Notes under the pieces: generated by a model
What the model was told of the DNA's origin: nothing
Seen by the model: only the letters and a program-made list of their open reading frames with translations
Database searches by the model: none
Part shown: positions 23,659 through 34,092 of the stretch, in pieces
Numbering within the stretch: position 1 is the first letter of the stretch
Layout of the letters: every line of letters begins with the position of its first letter
Position numbers and translations under genes: made by a program
Assembly: GCA_003988855.1 (NCBI GenBank)
Contig: QYAI01000047.1
Span: 62,001 to 126,000, forward strand
Direction of reading: 5' to 3'
Length of the DNA: 64,000 nucleotides
DNA from: Arachnopeziza araneosa
Lineage: Eukaryota > Ascomycota > Leotiomycetes > Helotiales > Arachnopezizaceae

Positions 23659-23694
23659 CACGTGACACACACGTGACCTCATGCCTCAGGCATG
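23659..23694. promoter_or_regulatory. Paired CACGTGAC sites plus palindrome
   Basis: Two CACGTGAC copies (23659-23666 and 23670-23677), 11 bp apart, are followed by the perfect inverted repeat CATGCC-TCA-GGCATG (23680-23694). CACGTG is the core of bHLH factor sites. Position about 280 bp upstream of the small cysteine-containing gene on the minus strand is compatible with a regulatory role, which is inference only. Confidence 0.3.
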
Positions 23695-25030
23695 AACCTA
23701 GGGACCTTACCTTTGTTGTCCCTCCTGTACCTTACTTCTCTTCTCTATGTTTTAGCAATTCAACTGAATCGCTTGCCACCTGACGGTCAACCTCCCTCAC
23801 AGTCTAAAACATCTAACAAACTGTGTCGGCCGGCAAAATTCAACTGATTCCGACGCTCCAAGCAACCTCGATACATTCACCAGCGCAATCTGCCTCGAGG
23901 TCGGAATCCCAATACCAACCACCAAAAACCCGGGTATTACCCTGGCAAGTCTGGGAATATAACCTCCTCCGAACGGCCAATGCCACCGCCAGTAACCCCA
24001 GAAATACGAGCTCCAGTAAATAGAAAGACGCAGAAGGATCCAGAACACACTCGCAACCTCAACGCTGTGTGGGCCAGAACAGTAGCAAATTAGTTCCAAG
24101 AAAGCATTGAAACAAAAATTGAAATGAACCAAGAACTTACAGGAGGATGGTGCCCGAGAGTTGGCAGCAAGGCTAGGCTGCGTGGAACTGTTCAAGGCGC
24201 ATCGAACAGATCGATCAAGTATGCGGCAACAGGACCGTGAAGGTGCAGAAGAGGCTGAAATCCCAAGCGATTACTGGCAGCTTGGCGAGCAAGTTCGTTG
24301 ACTACTTTGCATGGGTGGTAACTTATCTTTGTCCTATTGAAGGTCAGATGACTAACACGAAAGCAAGGAAAAAAATCATATGAGCGAATATGGACAAGAA
24401 TTTCTTAATATGCGCTAATGTATGTGCGCTTAACCAAAGATTTCTACTTTTGTCACTTGACCTCGATGAGACTCGGTGAAGCAGAAGGATAATTGACCGA
24501 AGACATTTCCATGTGAAATACTAAAGGCAGCGAACGCGACTATTTAACTCTATTCCCAGAAATCATGTATCGACCTCTGAATTCTTGTCCAGTGCATCTA
24601 GGGTATGGAAGCCCGGTAATCCCTTGCTTTGACCGAGGTCCTCATAATGAAGCCCTAACCTCCTCCCCAACAAGCCCCGAAAATTCTCCATGACGGCGCT
24701 GGGCGTCCCCGCAAATTCGCTTGTGGCTGATGAGGACTTCTACCCCACTACACTCACTAATCCAACGACTTTTCGTCTCTGCGGCGCACGGGACAGTACT
24801 CGCCTTCTTCACCTCCTCAACCTCCTTCTCATAGGTCGTGACTCCTGTCAGCAAGGTCACAAGCATTCCACAATTGGCTAGCAGTGTGAGTGTGGGAGTC
24901 GGAAAACCTGCCGATCGGGGATCAGCGCCTTTCCTAGAGAGCGGGGATCCAAGTCGATGCCCGGACTTTCTTAGTGTGAGGGATGAGGTCAGTGGATTTT
25001 CTTCCTTCTTCTGACCTCTGAAAAAGTACT

Positions 25031-25073
25031 ATTTCTCTCTCTCCTCCTCTCTGTTCCCTCTCTTCTTTCTTGT
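25031..25073 (+). promoter_or_regulatory. Pyrimidine-rich tract before the Dal5-like MFS gene
   Basis: A run of C and T almost free of purines ends about 45 bp before the start codon at 25119. CT-rich tracts at this distance are common core-promoter elements of highly expressed fungal genes. Confidence 0.4.
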
Positions 25074-25118
25074 CAATCGTTGCAACCTCTGCGAGAAAGA
25101 TTACATTCCGCCGCGACT

Positions 25119-26786
25119 ATGGAGGAAAAGCCCGTGGTAGCGCATGAAAGCGATAGGAGCAGTGATGAGAGAGCCGCCACGGGACAGGCGGGTTATCCAA
25201 GTGATCTCCCACCTGATCCAGATGCGCATTTGAGCGCTGAAGAGAGAGCTATCATTGTGAGTTTAAATCTCGAGTTGTGGATTCATTTCGCTAATATGAT
25301 GCGAGGATCGCAAACTCCTCTGGAAATTAGATCTCACGCTCATCCCATGGGTAAGCAACAACCTCTTGGCTTCCCTGTCGGGTATACTGACCGGGTTTAA
25401 CAGCTCTGTATCCTCTACCTCCTCGCCTTTCTCGATCGGACCAACATCGGGAATGCCAAGATTGATGGTCTGCAAAAGAGTCTGCACAATATGTCAACGG
25501 GGAAATACAATGCTTCTCTATCCATCTTCTTCGTCTCGTACGCGGTTTTCGAACCCATAACCAATATTCTCTTGAAAAAGTGGCGCCCTTCGGTGTTTAT
25601 TCCAATCATTATGATTACCTGGGGTATCTGCATGACTTTCATGGGCTTCGTTTTCAACTGGTCCGGATTGATGGCAGCAAGAGTAAGCGACTTCCCCACT
25701 AACCCAAATTATTTCACTAATCCTGATAACTTTCAGTGGTTCCTAGGTTTGGCTGAAGCAGGCCTCTTCCCAGGTATCAACTACTACCTCTCCTGTTGGT
25801 ACAAACGTTCCGAATTTGGTGTCCGTGCTGCCATCTTCTTCTCCGCAGCCGCTGTGTCCGGTTCCTTCGGTGGTCTCCTCGCCGCTGCCATCGAAAAGAT
25901 GAACGGACTCGGAGGTCGACCCGGATGGGCATGGATCTTCATCTTGGAAGGGATCGTAACGGTCCTCTTTGGTGTTGCCTCCTTCTGGGCCGTCCACGAT
26001 TTCCCCGATGAGGCGACTTTTCTCTCGGAACAAGATCGCGCAAGAGTCATCCGTCGTTTGAAAATGGACAAGCAATCCTCCGCTGAACATGAAGCTTTTC
26101 AGATGAAGTATGTATGGATGGCTTTGAAAGATTATAAGATGTGGCTGGGTATGGTGGTGTACATGGGTTGCGACATGCCTCTCTACGCTTTCTCCCTCTT
26201 CCTCCCAACCATCATCAGTCAACTCGGATACTCAGCCACCAAAGCCCAACTCTTGACCGTCCCACCTTATGCTGCCGCGGCAGTCTTGACCATCCTGATC
26301 GGATTCATCGCCGATCGAACGAAGCAGCGTGGGTTATGCAACATCATTGTTAGTTTCTTCGGCATTGCGGGATTCGCCATGCTTCTCGGAAGCGAGAAAG
26401 CAGGTGTGAAATACGCTGGTACATTCCTTGGTGCGCTGGGTATCTACCCTTGTATTGCAAACACCATCACCTGGGTCTCGAATAATATCGAAGGTGTTTA
26501 CAAGCGTGGCATCGTTTTGGGTTTTGTCATCGGGTGGGGTAATCTTAACGGTGTCGTCTCGTCAAATATCTATTACCAGAAACCGAAGTATACCGTGGGA
26601 CATGCGACTGTCATGGCCTATATGATCGTCTTCTTGCTCGGAGGAAGTATCTTGCTAAGGACGTTGCTGGCTCGCGAGAATAAGCTCAGGAGAGAGGGGA
26701 AGAGAGATGGTTGGGTTCAGGGATTGAACGAGAAAGAGGTGGAGGGGTTGGGCGATATGCGGCCTGATTTTGTGTATACTTTGTGA
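25119..26786 (+). CDS. MFS transporter, Dal5/anion:cation symporter (ACS) family
   Basis: Plasma-membrane H+-coupled uptake carrier of the family that includes allantoate, pantothenate and nicotinate permeases; the substrate here is unknown. Exons: 25119-25256, 25306-25350 (45 nt), 25404-25682 and 25737-26786; introns are 49, 53 and 54 nt, protein 503 aa. The small second exon supplies DRKLLWKLDLTLIPW, then LCILYLLAFLDRTNIGNAKI, the hallmark first membrane span. Other landmarks are AVFEPITNILLKKWRPS and the family signature GLAEAGLFPGINYYLSCWYK. The third intron is a multiple of three with no stop, so a naive frame reads through it. Twelve membrane spans are plausible. It is intact and sits at the left edge of a metabolic gene block. 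Confidence 0.92.
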
Positions 26787-27442
26787 TGGCTTTCTTTCTG
26801 CTGAGTAGTCGACAGAAACTTCCTCTGGGATTCGTGTCTCGGATATCCATAGCTAGTCAAGCGTTAAATTGAAATATTCTTATTGAATGGTTGGGAAATG
26901 TGTGCTTTTTATCGAATGCGAGTGCTGGCACCCTATTCTCGGCAACCGAATATGTTGCAAAGTCTCCTATATTAGACGATTTCCTTTCCAAATCTTGAAG
27001 GTCGCCCTCTTTCTGTTTCGCATATCCATCTAGGTACAAAAGGCAGGGCCTTCAGTTAGAGCTAAAAGTAGCCTCGAGGTATGTATATCACGTGCTCAAA
27101 GCGCATTAGATGGTTAGTTAAAGGAAGCGTTATGCACTCCATTTTAGCTTCCGCAAATACTTTATTTACTCTCATTTAATCTAGCGTTGCAGATCTAAAG
27201 CTCCAGAGACGTGAAACGAGTCATAAAGGGGAAATATCACGTTGGCATGGTCACGTGTGGGCTGCATTGCGCTAATAAGCGAGCACCTACATATCCCACT
27301 GTCTTCTCTTGAACCTCCATTGTCCATAGTCGTCGCTTCAGTTTCACTTCTACAGGATTTGAGAATACTACTTGATAATATTTTGTCCAATACACTCTCT
27401 CCCTTGGATTGGTAAGCCTCCTGTGCGACAGAACGAGCAACA
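26787..27442. other. Intergenic region upstream of threonine aldolase gene
   Basis: Holds the 3' end of the MFS gene and the promoter of the aldolase gene. Minus-strand frames at 27181-27525 overlap the aldolase start and look like shadows. Nothing else seen. Confidence 0.4.
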
Positions 27443-28504
27443 ATGCATTTTGCATCAGATAATTGGGCGGGCGTGCATCCAGCCATCGCCGCCAGACTTT
27501 CCGACCAAGCAAAAGGCTTCGCCACGCCTTATGGAGATTCAAGTTATGACGCTGAGATAGAGAGTCGCTTCAGCGAGATCTTCGAGCGCGATGTCGCTGT
27601 GTTCTACGTGGCTACCGGCACGGCTGCCAACTCTTTGGCGCTCACTTTGGTGGCCAAGCCTGGTGGGCTGGTCTTTGCACATCGCGAATCCCACATGGTT
27701 GTCGACGAGTGTGGTGCGCCGGAATATCTTTCTGGCCAGCTGCGATTCGCCCCTGTTGATGGGCCACTTGGAAAGATGGATGCTGTCAGATTGCGTGAGA
27801 AGATTGGGCAGTTAGGGGACAATGACCTCTACAGCGGTCGTCCAAATGTCATCTCAGTGACCCAGACCTCTGAATCTGGCACCGTTTACTCCCTGGCAGA
27901 ACTCGATGCTATCGCGGCTGTGGCGAAAGAGTTCAAGCTGCCACTCCATATGGATGGGGCACGTTTTGCAAATGCTGTTGCATCGCTTGGCTGTTCTCCG
28001 GCAGAGATGACTTGGAAACGTGGAGTGGACATGCTTTCTTTTGGAGGCACCAAGAATGGTTGTTGGTGCGCCGAAGCGGTCGTATTGTTTGACAAGGCAA
28101 AGGCTGGTGACTTTGCTTTTGTTCACAAACGTGCCGCCCAACTCTTCTCCAAGTCTCGTTTTATCACAGCTCAATTTGATGCATACTTCCACGACGGTCT
28201 ATGGCTTAAAACTGCGAAACATTCAAACTCTATGGCGGCTGAAGTAGCCAAGATACTGGCTGGATCGAGTTCGGCTCGCCTTGCATGGGAACCGCAGTCA
28301 AACGAGGTCTTTGCCATTATCAGCAAGAAGGTTATTGCAACTCTCAGGGCAAAAGGTCTCGTCTTTCACGATTGGCCAGCCTCGTCAGACGTTGAAACCG
28401 CTGAAGATGAGCAACTTTGCCGCTTTGTCACATGTTTTGCAACGACAGCCGAAGACATTCGTTTTCTCCATAATGCGTTACAACGAGTTGCCATAAAGCT
28501 TTAA
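27443..28504 (+). CDS. Low-specificity L-threonine aldolase-like PLP enzyme
   Basis: Fold-type I pyridoxal-phosphate lyase that interconverts beta-hydroxy-alpha-amino acids (threonine/allo-threonine class) with glycine and an aldehyde; probably cytosolic. Intronless, 353 aa, normal length. Family landmarks: N-terminal FASDNWAGVHP; FYVATGTAANSLAL (cofactor phosphate region); HRESHMVVDECGAPEYLSG; HMDGARFANA with D171 to the pyridine nitrogen; and the Schiff-base lysine K204 in SFGGTKNGCW. The sequence looks closer to bacterial threonine aldolases than to the fungal GLY1 type, an impression from motifs only. Lack of introns, unlike most neighbours, fits that. It lies in the metabolic block, where it could supply or cleave a beta-hydroxy amino acid. 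Confidence 0.9.
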   Translation: MHFASDNWAGVHPAIAARLSDQAKGFATPYGDSSYDAEIESRFSEIFERDVAVFYVATGTAANSLALTLVAKPGGLVFAHRESHMVVDECGAPEYLSGQLRFAPVDGPLGKMDAVRLREKIGQLGDNDLYSGRPNVISVTQTSESGTVYSLAELDAIAAVAKEFKLPLHMDGARFANAVASLGCSPAEMTWKRGVDMLSFGGTKNGCWCAEAVVLFDKAKAGDFAFVHKRAAQLFSKSRFITAQFDAYFHDGLWLKTAKHSNSMAAEVAKILAGSSSARLAWEPQSNEVFAIISKKVIATLRAKGLVFHDWPASSDVETAEDEQLCRFVTCFATTAEDIRFLHNALQRVAIKL

Positions 28505-28710
28505 AGTTGGAGTTCCGAATTTTGCTCTGTCAAAGCGGAGATATTCTCGGCTGATATTGAGATATGCTGATGGAAGTCAGGAGGGTCAAATTTATGGCTC
28601 GGAGAGGAGCGCCGTTTCCACTGTATATTTAGCTCTCCGGAAACGCAGATACATGAAAGTTTGGAATCAGTTCGTTTGAATTATAACATCAATTTTAGGG
28701 ATTTGGCTAG

Positions 28711-30021
28711 TCAACTTTTATCTACCGCTACCAATTCTGGTTTCTTTACACTCTCTGGTAACCAAGAATCTGGCACAGAGTATGATCGATATACCAACGC
28801 GGTAGTACTCAGCCTATCTACCCCCTCATGCAGCGGTACCTTTACTTCAGGCTCACCAGCCACTCCACACCCGAGGTACGGACTGTAGTACTCCCAAACA
28901 ACTTTACCCTTCGCCGTGACCTGGAAGAGCCGGCCTTGCATCCCCTCGGTGATGAGTGTATTGCCATTTGGCAAACGCTGAGCATTGCTCACGAACGAGC
29001 TGAAGAATGTCCAGGACGGTAAACCTGAGTCTTCGGCCGTGTACTGCCAGACGATTTCCTTGGTTGTCGGATCGATCTCGAGTATGCGGGAGCCAGCGTA
29101 TATACCCAAAGAAGCGCTTGGATAGCCTGCTCCGCCCTGGCAATCGAACAGAAGAACGTTGCCTGCTCCGGGAAGACCTTTGGCAATTATGTGCGGATTG
29201 TGTTGGCCGGAGGTCTGGTCAAGTGGGCGCGGAACATTGTGTCGTAAGATTCGTTGGTGCTGAGCACCAGATTCTTCATGGTAGTATGGACCTAAACGCC
29301 ACAAGAATTTTCCGGAACCTCTGTCGATGATGGCCACAACATTGACTTTCCGAAAGCTGACGATGATATTCTCTGGGTGAAAGATTGATTTCTTCTTCGA
29401 ATCTTTCTCGTTCTCATACCATTTGTTTGGTCCCAGCGTTCCTGCACTGTTCATCTCAAGGCATCCCCACGGATCGTTAGGATTGCGCATGGCTGCCTCA
29501 CGCAAAAGCTTGAATCCAATTTCTGACAGACCAAGTTCCGAGAGATGGTCCCCAGACCTCCAATCCCAGACCACCTTACCATCGGGACTCACCTCGACCA
29601 AGCCCTGGTCTCCAACGACTTTCAGTCCTAGGTCTGGCACAACCCTTGGCACCGTGTTCAGGACCAGCCAATTGCCATTCGAAAGCAACTCCCAATCGTG
29701 ATTTTGACGCGCAGTACCACTTCCCCATTCCCATATCTGCTTGCCGTCCCAGTCCAGCTGGCCAATGGTGCCGTTTGAATAAATGCCACCACGTGTGTCA
29801 CTACCTGCCGAGAGCTGGACGCCGACATGGCCTTTCCGCCCTCCGTTGTGATCAGGGTCAAGCACTCGAGGAGGTACGCCTAGCTTTGGCCACTCGTGAA
29901 TGACCTTGCCATTGAGGTCGATGAGACGAGTCACTCCATCAGCGCCAGTGAAGAGGACGTGTGAGTTGTGTACGAGAGTGGGGTCGCAGAATGTGACACC
30001 TTTCAGACGCACGAAACCCAT
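28711..30021 (-). CDS. Arylsulfotransferase-like (ASST family) beta-propeller protein
   Basis: Intronless frame; ATG at 30021 was chosen because the longer frame starts at a TTG. The product is 436 aa. Repeated blade-like units are visible: VTRLIDLNGKVIHEWP, IGQLDWDGKQIWEWG, GLVEVSPDGKVVWDWRSGD, VNVVAIIDRGSGKFLWRLGP, ILEIDPTTKEIVWQY and LFQVTAKGKVVWEYYSP. These D-x-D-G-K-x-x-W repeats are characteristic of the arylsulfotransferase/PQQ-like propeller fold. Histidines at HDWELLSNGNWLVL and QHNPHIIAKGLPGAGNVLLFD match the positions of conserved ASST histidines. ASST enzymes transfer sulfate between phenolic compounds without PAPS. No signal peptide is present, unlike periplasmic bacterial forms, so activity and location are inferred. 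It diverges from the neighbouring 2OG oxygenase gene. Confidence 0.8.
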   Translation of the reverse strand: MGFVRLKGVTFCDPTLVHNSHVLFTGADGVTRLIDLNGKVIHEWPKLGVPPRVLDPDHNGGRKGHVGVQLSAGSDTRGGIYSNGTIGQLDWDGKQIWEWGSGTARQNHDWELLSNGNWLVLNTVPRVVPDLGLKVVGDQGLVEVSPDGKVVWDWRSGDHLSELGLSEIGFKLLREAAMRNPNDPWGCLEMNSAGTLGPNKWYENEKDSKKKSIFHPENIIVSFRKVNVVAIIDRGSGKFLWRLGPYYHEESGAQHQRILRHNVPRPLDQTSGQHNPHIIAKGLPGAGNVLLFDCQGGAGYPSASLGIYAGSRILEIDPTTKEIVWQYTAEDSGLPSWTFFSSFVSNAQRLPNGNTLITEGMQGRLFQVTAKGKVVWEYYSPYLGCGVAGEPEVKVPLHEGVDRLSTTALVYRSYSVPDSWLPESVKKPELVAVDKS

Positions 30022-30672
30022 TGTTTTCTTCTTCAAATAATTGAATTTCTAATTCTCTTCGAGGCAATGAATTCTCAACACTGAAGTCAATAGTCACTCT
30101 GTACGCCACGTTGAAATACGGCTTATATATGTACGAGATCTCAGATCGGGCATCGGATCTCGCCATGTTGGGCGGCGATTGGCCATCTTGAAAAAGAAAC
30201 ACCCTCGACTCGTACTGCAGCGGATCAGCGTATGGTATGACTCGTGACTTCAAGCAGAAAATTCTCCAGTGCATGTTTTACTTTCTGTATCACCTCTATT
30301 GCTCGGCAGATCCGACTGCGGGGCCGTTGCTACTGCAGAAACGCTCGTTGCGGCGGGTTGGATCTGACTCGGAACTCGACCAGGGGCGGGAGCATCTCTT
30401 GCTGCTTTAATGCGGAGGCTAATCATAGATCTGCAGTGTTGAGATGCAAGTGATGGATTTTCCTTTCGCATGACTTGCACTGATTGTTGTGACCTACTTT
30501 TCGTGTATAGCCACTTATGTGTTGCACGGAGCACTCACTATCCCAAACGGTATGGCTTCACGGCCTACTTCAGAAGACCCCATACAGCTGTATATCTGCA
30601 TATGTGTCGACCAATGTTTATCATAGCGTAAGAATTCTCAAACTTTCACATCACACATTGTACTACACTATT
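30022..30672. promoter_or_regulatory. Bidirectional promoter region, ASST-like / 2OG oxygenase genes
   Basis: The 651 bp between two divergent start codons must carry both promoters, so the pair could be co-regulated. No specific binding motif could be supported by eye and no gene is present. Confidence 0.45.
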
Positions 30673-31758
30673 ATGGAACCGGACAACCTTCCTCCATTTC
30701 CCCACGATGTACCAATCGCACCTCTTATTTGTCTCTCCCTCCAAAAGCTTCTTGCGAGAGATGAGGTTGAGACGCAGCGATTGATGCAGGCATGCGAAAG
30801 CATTGGGTTCTTTTACCTGGATCTCCGAGGTGCTGGTGATTTGTCGAATATTCTCCATGACGCAGACCAGCTCTTTCAGACTACCGCCGACCTCTTTGAT
30901 CTGCCCTTGGCCGAGAAGAAAATATACGACTTCAGCGGGCAGAGGTCCTACTTTGGATACAAGCCCCAAGGCACCAAGATAGTCGATCCAGAGGGCAATG
31001 TCGATAGAAATGAGAATTACAATGTCAGTTGCTCCCAAGACTCCTCTTCAAATATATCATAGACTTAAGATAGTGTATAGGTTCCAAGAAACTTCATGCT
31101 CGGCATCACCGGTACCGAAGAGGTCCCCACCCCAGACGTTCTCATGCACAGCCGCCCAACCTTCCAATCCATGATGAAGAAGTCCCATTCAATCGCCAGC
31201 CTCATCCTAGACATCATCAACAACAGCCTAGGACTCCCACCATCCACACTCACCAACCTGCACCGTATCGACGCACCTAGCGGTGACCTCGTGCGACTCA
31301 TCAAAGCCGCTCCGCACCCAAAGAATGTCCAAGGTGCCATCTCCCTCCCAGAGCACACCGACTACGGCAGCGTCACAATCGTCTTTAACCGTCTCGGCGG
31401 CCTACAAGTCTTCTCTCCCCCGGGTCCCGACGCGAAATGGCTGTACGTGAAACCCCTGCCCGACCACGCCGTCATCAACATTGGGGACGCAATGGTCAAA
31501 TTCACGAACGGGGTCCTGCGCTCAAACCTCCACCGTATCGTATCTCCACCCGGTGAACAGAGGAATTTCACACGGTATAGCTTGCTCTATTTCAGTCGCC
31601 CGGATGATGATGTGGTCTTGAAGCCGTTGGAGGGGAGCTCCCGTATCCCCATCCCGGTATTGGAGAAGAATAGCAATGAGATCAGGGCTGCGGAAGTCAC
31701 TGCTAAGGAGTGGGTTCTCAGGCGTGGCATGAGTGGGAGGGCTGATGCTCTGTATTGA
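30673..31758 (+). CDS. 2-oxoglutarate/Fe(II)-dependent oxygenase (isopenicillin N synthase-like)
   Basis: Non-heme iron oxygenase, probably cytosolic; substrate unknown. Exons 30673-31023 and 31081-31758 (57-nt intron, GTCAGT donor, TATAG acceptor) give 342 aa. The N-terminal DIOX_N-like region contains ESIGFFYLDLRG and RSYFGYKPQGT. The 2OG-FeII_Oxy core carries the iron triad H209 and D211 (LPEHTDYGSVTIVF) and H268 (RSNLHRIVSPP). The 2OG-binding arginine is in RYSLLYF (R282). All essential residues are present. A second member of the same superfamily lies at 38.1 kb. In fungi these enzymes commonly hydroxylate, desaturate or cyclise metabolites or amino acids. Confidence 0.92.
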
Positions 31759-32077
31759 TCGATCGGAGGTAATACATATCTGTAAACGCTTCCGTAGGAA
31801 TTGAAGAGTCGATTTTGTTGACACATAAATGAAACTTTTCTATAAATAGACTTTTGCTTGTGGTAAACTTTCCAACAATGGACATCTCAAAAGAACAGTT
31901 GATGTTTACAGATATCGATATCTGCTCTTTCCATAAGATTTATTACAACAACTACTCAAGGCGCTGTCATCGATATGTAGCCTGTTTGCATTACATTAAA
32001 ACAATATCGTATTCTCCTCATCATCCAAGTCTCTTCGAGCATACACATGGACACAAATCTAAACTTACAACACCTGC
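31759..32077. other. Convergent spacer
   Basis: Between the 3' ends of the oxygenase (+) and the MFS transporter (-). Nothing recognised. Confidence 0.4.
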
Positions 32078-34092
32078 TCACTGTCCCTCCTTCTTCGCCC
32101 CCAACCGAGGCAACCTCACAGGCAGAACCGACAGCACACCAAGACAAGCGAGCACCGTACAGCACGAAAACAACAACCTCAACGCGCCCTCGAAACTCCG
32201 AATAACCTGACCCTGATACGGCTGTTCCAAGGCAGCCACAACCTCAATGGAAGCCGTGACCCTCTCCATGACCTGCTCTCTCATCTCGCCGACCACATAC
32301 CGATCCATATAGTAACCAAGGGCATTCTGCACGACGAGGCTACTCGCCGCGATTCCCACCACCATGCCCAGATTGCGGCACAGCAACAACGCGCTGATGA
32401 CGGCGCCCTGCTCGCGCTGCGGCGACACGCTCAGGATGGACATGAAGCCGCCGATATACAGGAAGCCCTGGCCCAGGAACGAGGGGATGAAGATGAGGAA
32501 GGAGAGCATGCGGGGCAGGTTGTGCGAGAGGAAACAGAAGGGGAGGAGCCCGAGCAGGTAGCATGCGGCGCCGCTGACAAGCGGCCATTGCAGGCGCCGG
32601 CGGCGCGTGATCAGCACCCCCGTGAGCGCCGAGGTGGCGGAGGAGATGAGCGAGGGCAGGATGAAGCGCAGGCCCGAGGCGGTGGCGCTGGTGAGGAGGA
32701 CGGCGCGGAAGAATATGGGCCTGCGGGCGGTTAGTTGGGTTTCTAGATGCTGTGGGAAGGATGGGGATGGAATGGGGGTTGAAGAGTTACACACATGTTG
32801 AATAGGATCGAGTTGGTCAGCATGGCGGCGATGAAGTTGGCGAAGAGCAGGTTGGCCCGCGGACTGTGCCAGATGAGGTTTATCGGCATGATGGGATTTG
32901 GCACATGGGATTCCACCCAGAGGAATACAGGGGCGCAGATGGCGAAGGCGCTGAATGAGAAGATGACGAGGGGATGAGACCCTATGACCAAGTTAGAGCT
33001 GGTATCTCAACCTGATCTGCACAAATCAAGCTCACATCTCAGGATATTTCCACCGAGATTCTACACGCAGCTTATCAGCTTGTTCTCTTCCATTTCAAAG
33101 GAGATGGTAACTCACCAAACCCAGAACAAGACCGGTAGTGGATGTTGCGAGTAGAATTGCGCCTTTGATATCGAATTCTCGGAGGGCGGTCCAGACGCTC
33201 TTGCTGCCGTTTAGGAGACCGATGTCGTTGGGGATGGATATGAGCGAGATGCTCAGGCAGAGTAAGAGAACGGGGACCTGGACGCCGAATTCCCATCGCC
33301 AGCCCAACGTCTCGGCCATGAACCCTCCCAATGCAGCACCTGTTGCTCCGCCTAGGCCATATATGATATTGCTGTATGGCTGATACAGGCCCCGACGTCT
33401 GTGTGTTTTAGCTGAGAAATACTTATTTACTCATATCCGAGAAGTTCAAGGATACAGATGAAGGAGATTCAAACATACTCAATCGGCACCAGGTCACTTG
33501 TGATGATATTCCCCACCGTCATCAACCCGCCGGCGCCCAACCCACACAATGCCCTCGCGACGATGAGGCTCTCAATGCTTCCCGCCAGCGCGCACCCGGC
33601 CGTCGCGAGGGCAAAGACGAGTAGGCACGCGACGAAGATTGGTTTGCGGCCCACGGCATCTGAGAGGCGGCCCAGCAGCGACTGGAACGCCGTCGAGGTC
33701 AGGAGGAAGGCCGTCGACAGCCAGGAGGCCGCGTTGGCGGCCCCAAAGGACGCTGTGATGACGGGGTGCGACGAGGCCGTGATGGTCGCGTCGAAGCAGA
33801 CGAGGAATTGCACGGCGAGGACTTGCAAGAAGATGGCCCAGAAGCGCGCTGCCGTTATACCGTTCCGGAATGCGGAGGACGGTGTAGGTGGAGGTGGTGC
33901 ACTACAGGAGGGAGACGGAGGATCCTTGGGATGTGCTGCGAGGAGCGGTGTTCTCTCTGTTGCTATCTCACCCTCCGCATACCGCTGGTCGTCAGTACTG
34001 GCCCTGCGCAGCTGTGGAGCCGTGGTTCTGCAGCTGGGTGCAGCATCATTGACCTCACCAGTCTCACCGCGGAGTGCCTGCGTGACGGACAT
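32078..34092 (-). CDS. MFS transporter, drug:H+ antiporter DHA2 / vacuolar amino-acid (Fnx/Vba) type
   Basis: Membrane exporter or vacuolar transporter. Five exons, 34092-33479, 33398-33116, 33060-33036, 32981-32795 and 32720-32078, encode 583 aa; introns are 80, 55, 54 and 74 nt. The third exon is only 25 nt and encodes NLGGNILR, which restores the conserved GLNLGGN..WSHPLV segment. Landmarks: a long hydrophilic N-terminus with ERTPLL; FLVCFDATITASSHPVI in the first span; the MFS loop motif GRLSDAVGRKP; GLGAGGLMTVGNI; and RRGLYQPYSNIIYGLGGATG. Up to 14 membrane spans fit DHA2. Similar proteins carry basic amino acids into vacuoles or export toxic metabolites. Its position between two oxygenases suggests export of the block's product, which is inference. 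Confidence 0.9.

Larger units (their letters stand above)
23379..25118. other. Intergenic region
   Basis: 1.7 kb without a supportable gene. Frames at 23797-24195 (-) and 24642-24881 have no recognisable content. It includes paired CACGTGAC sites and a pyrimidine-rich tract before the MFS gene, listed separately. Confidence 0.4.

Noticed and set aside
25743..26222. 159-codon minus-strand frame
   Set aside because: Shadow of the Dal5-type MFS coding exon.
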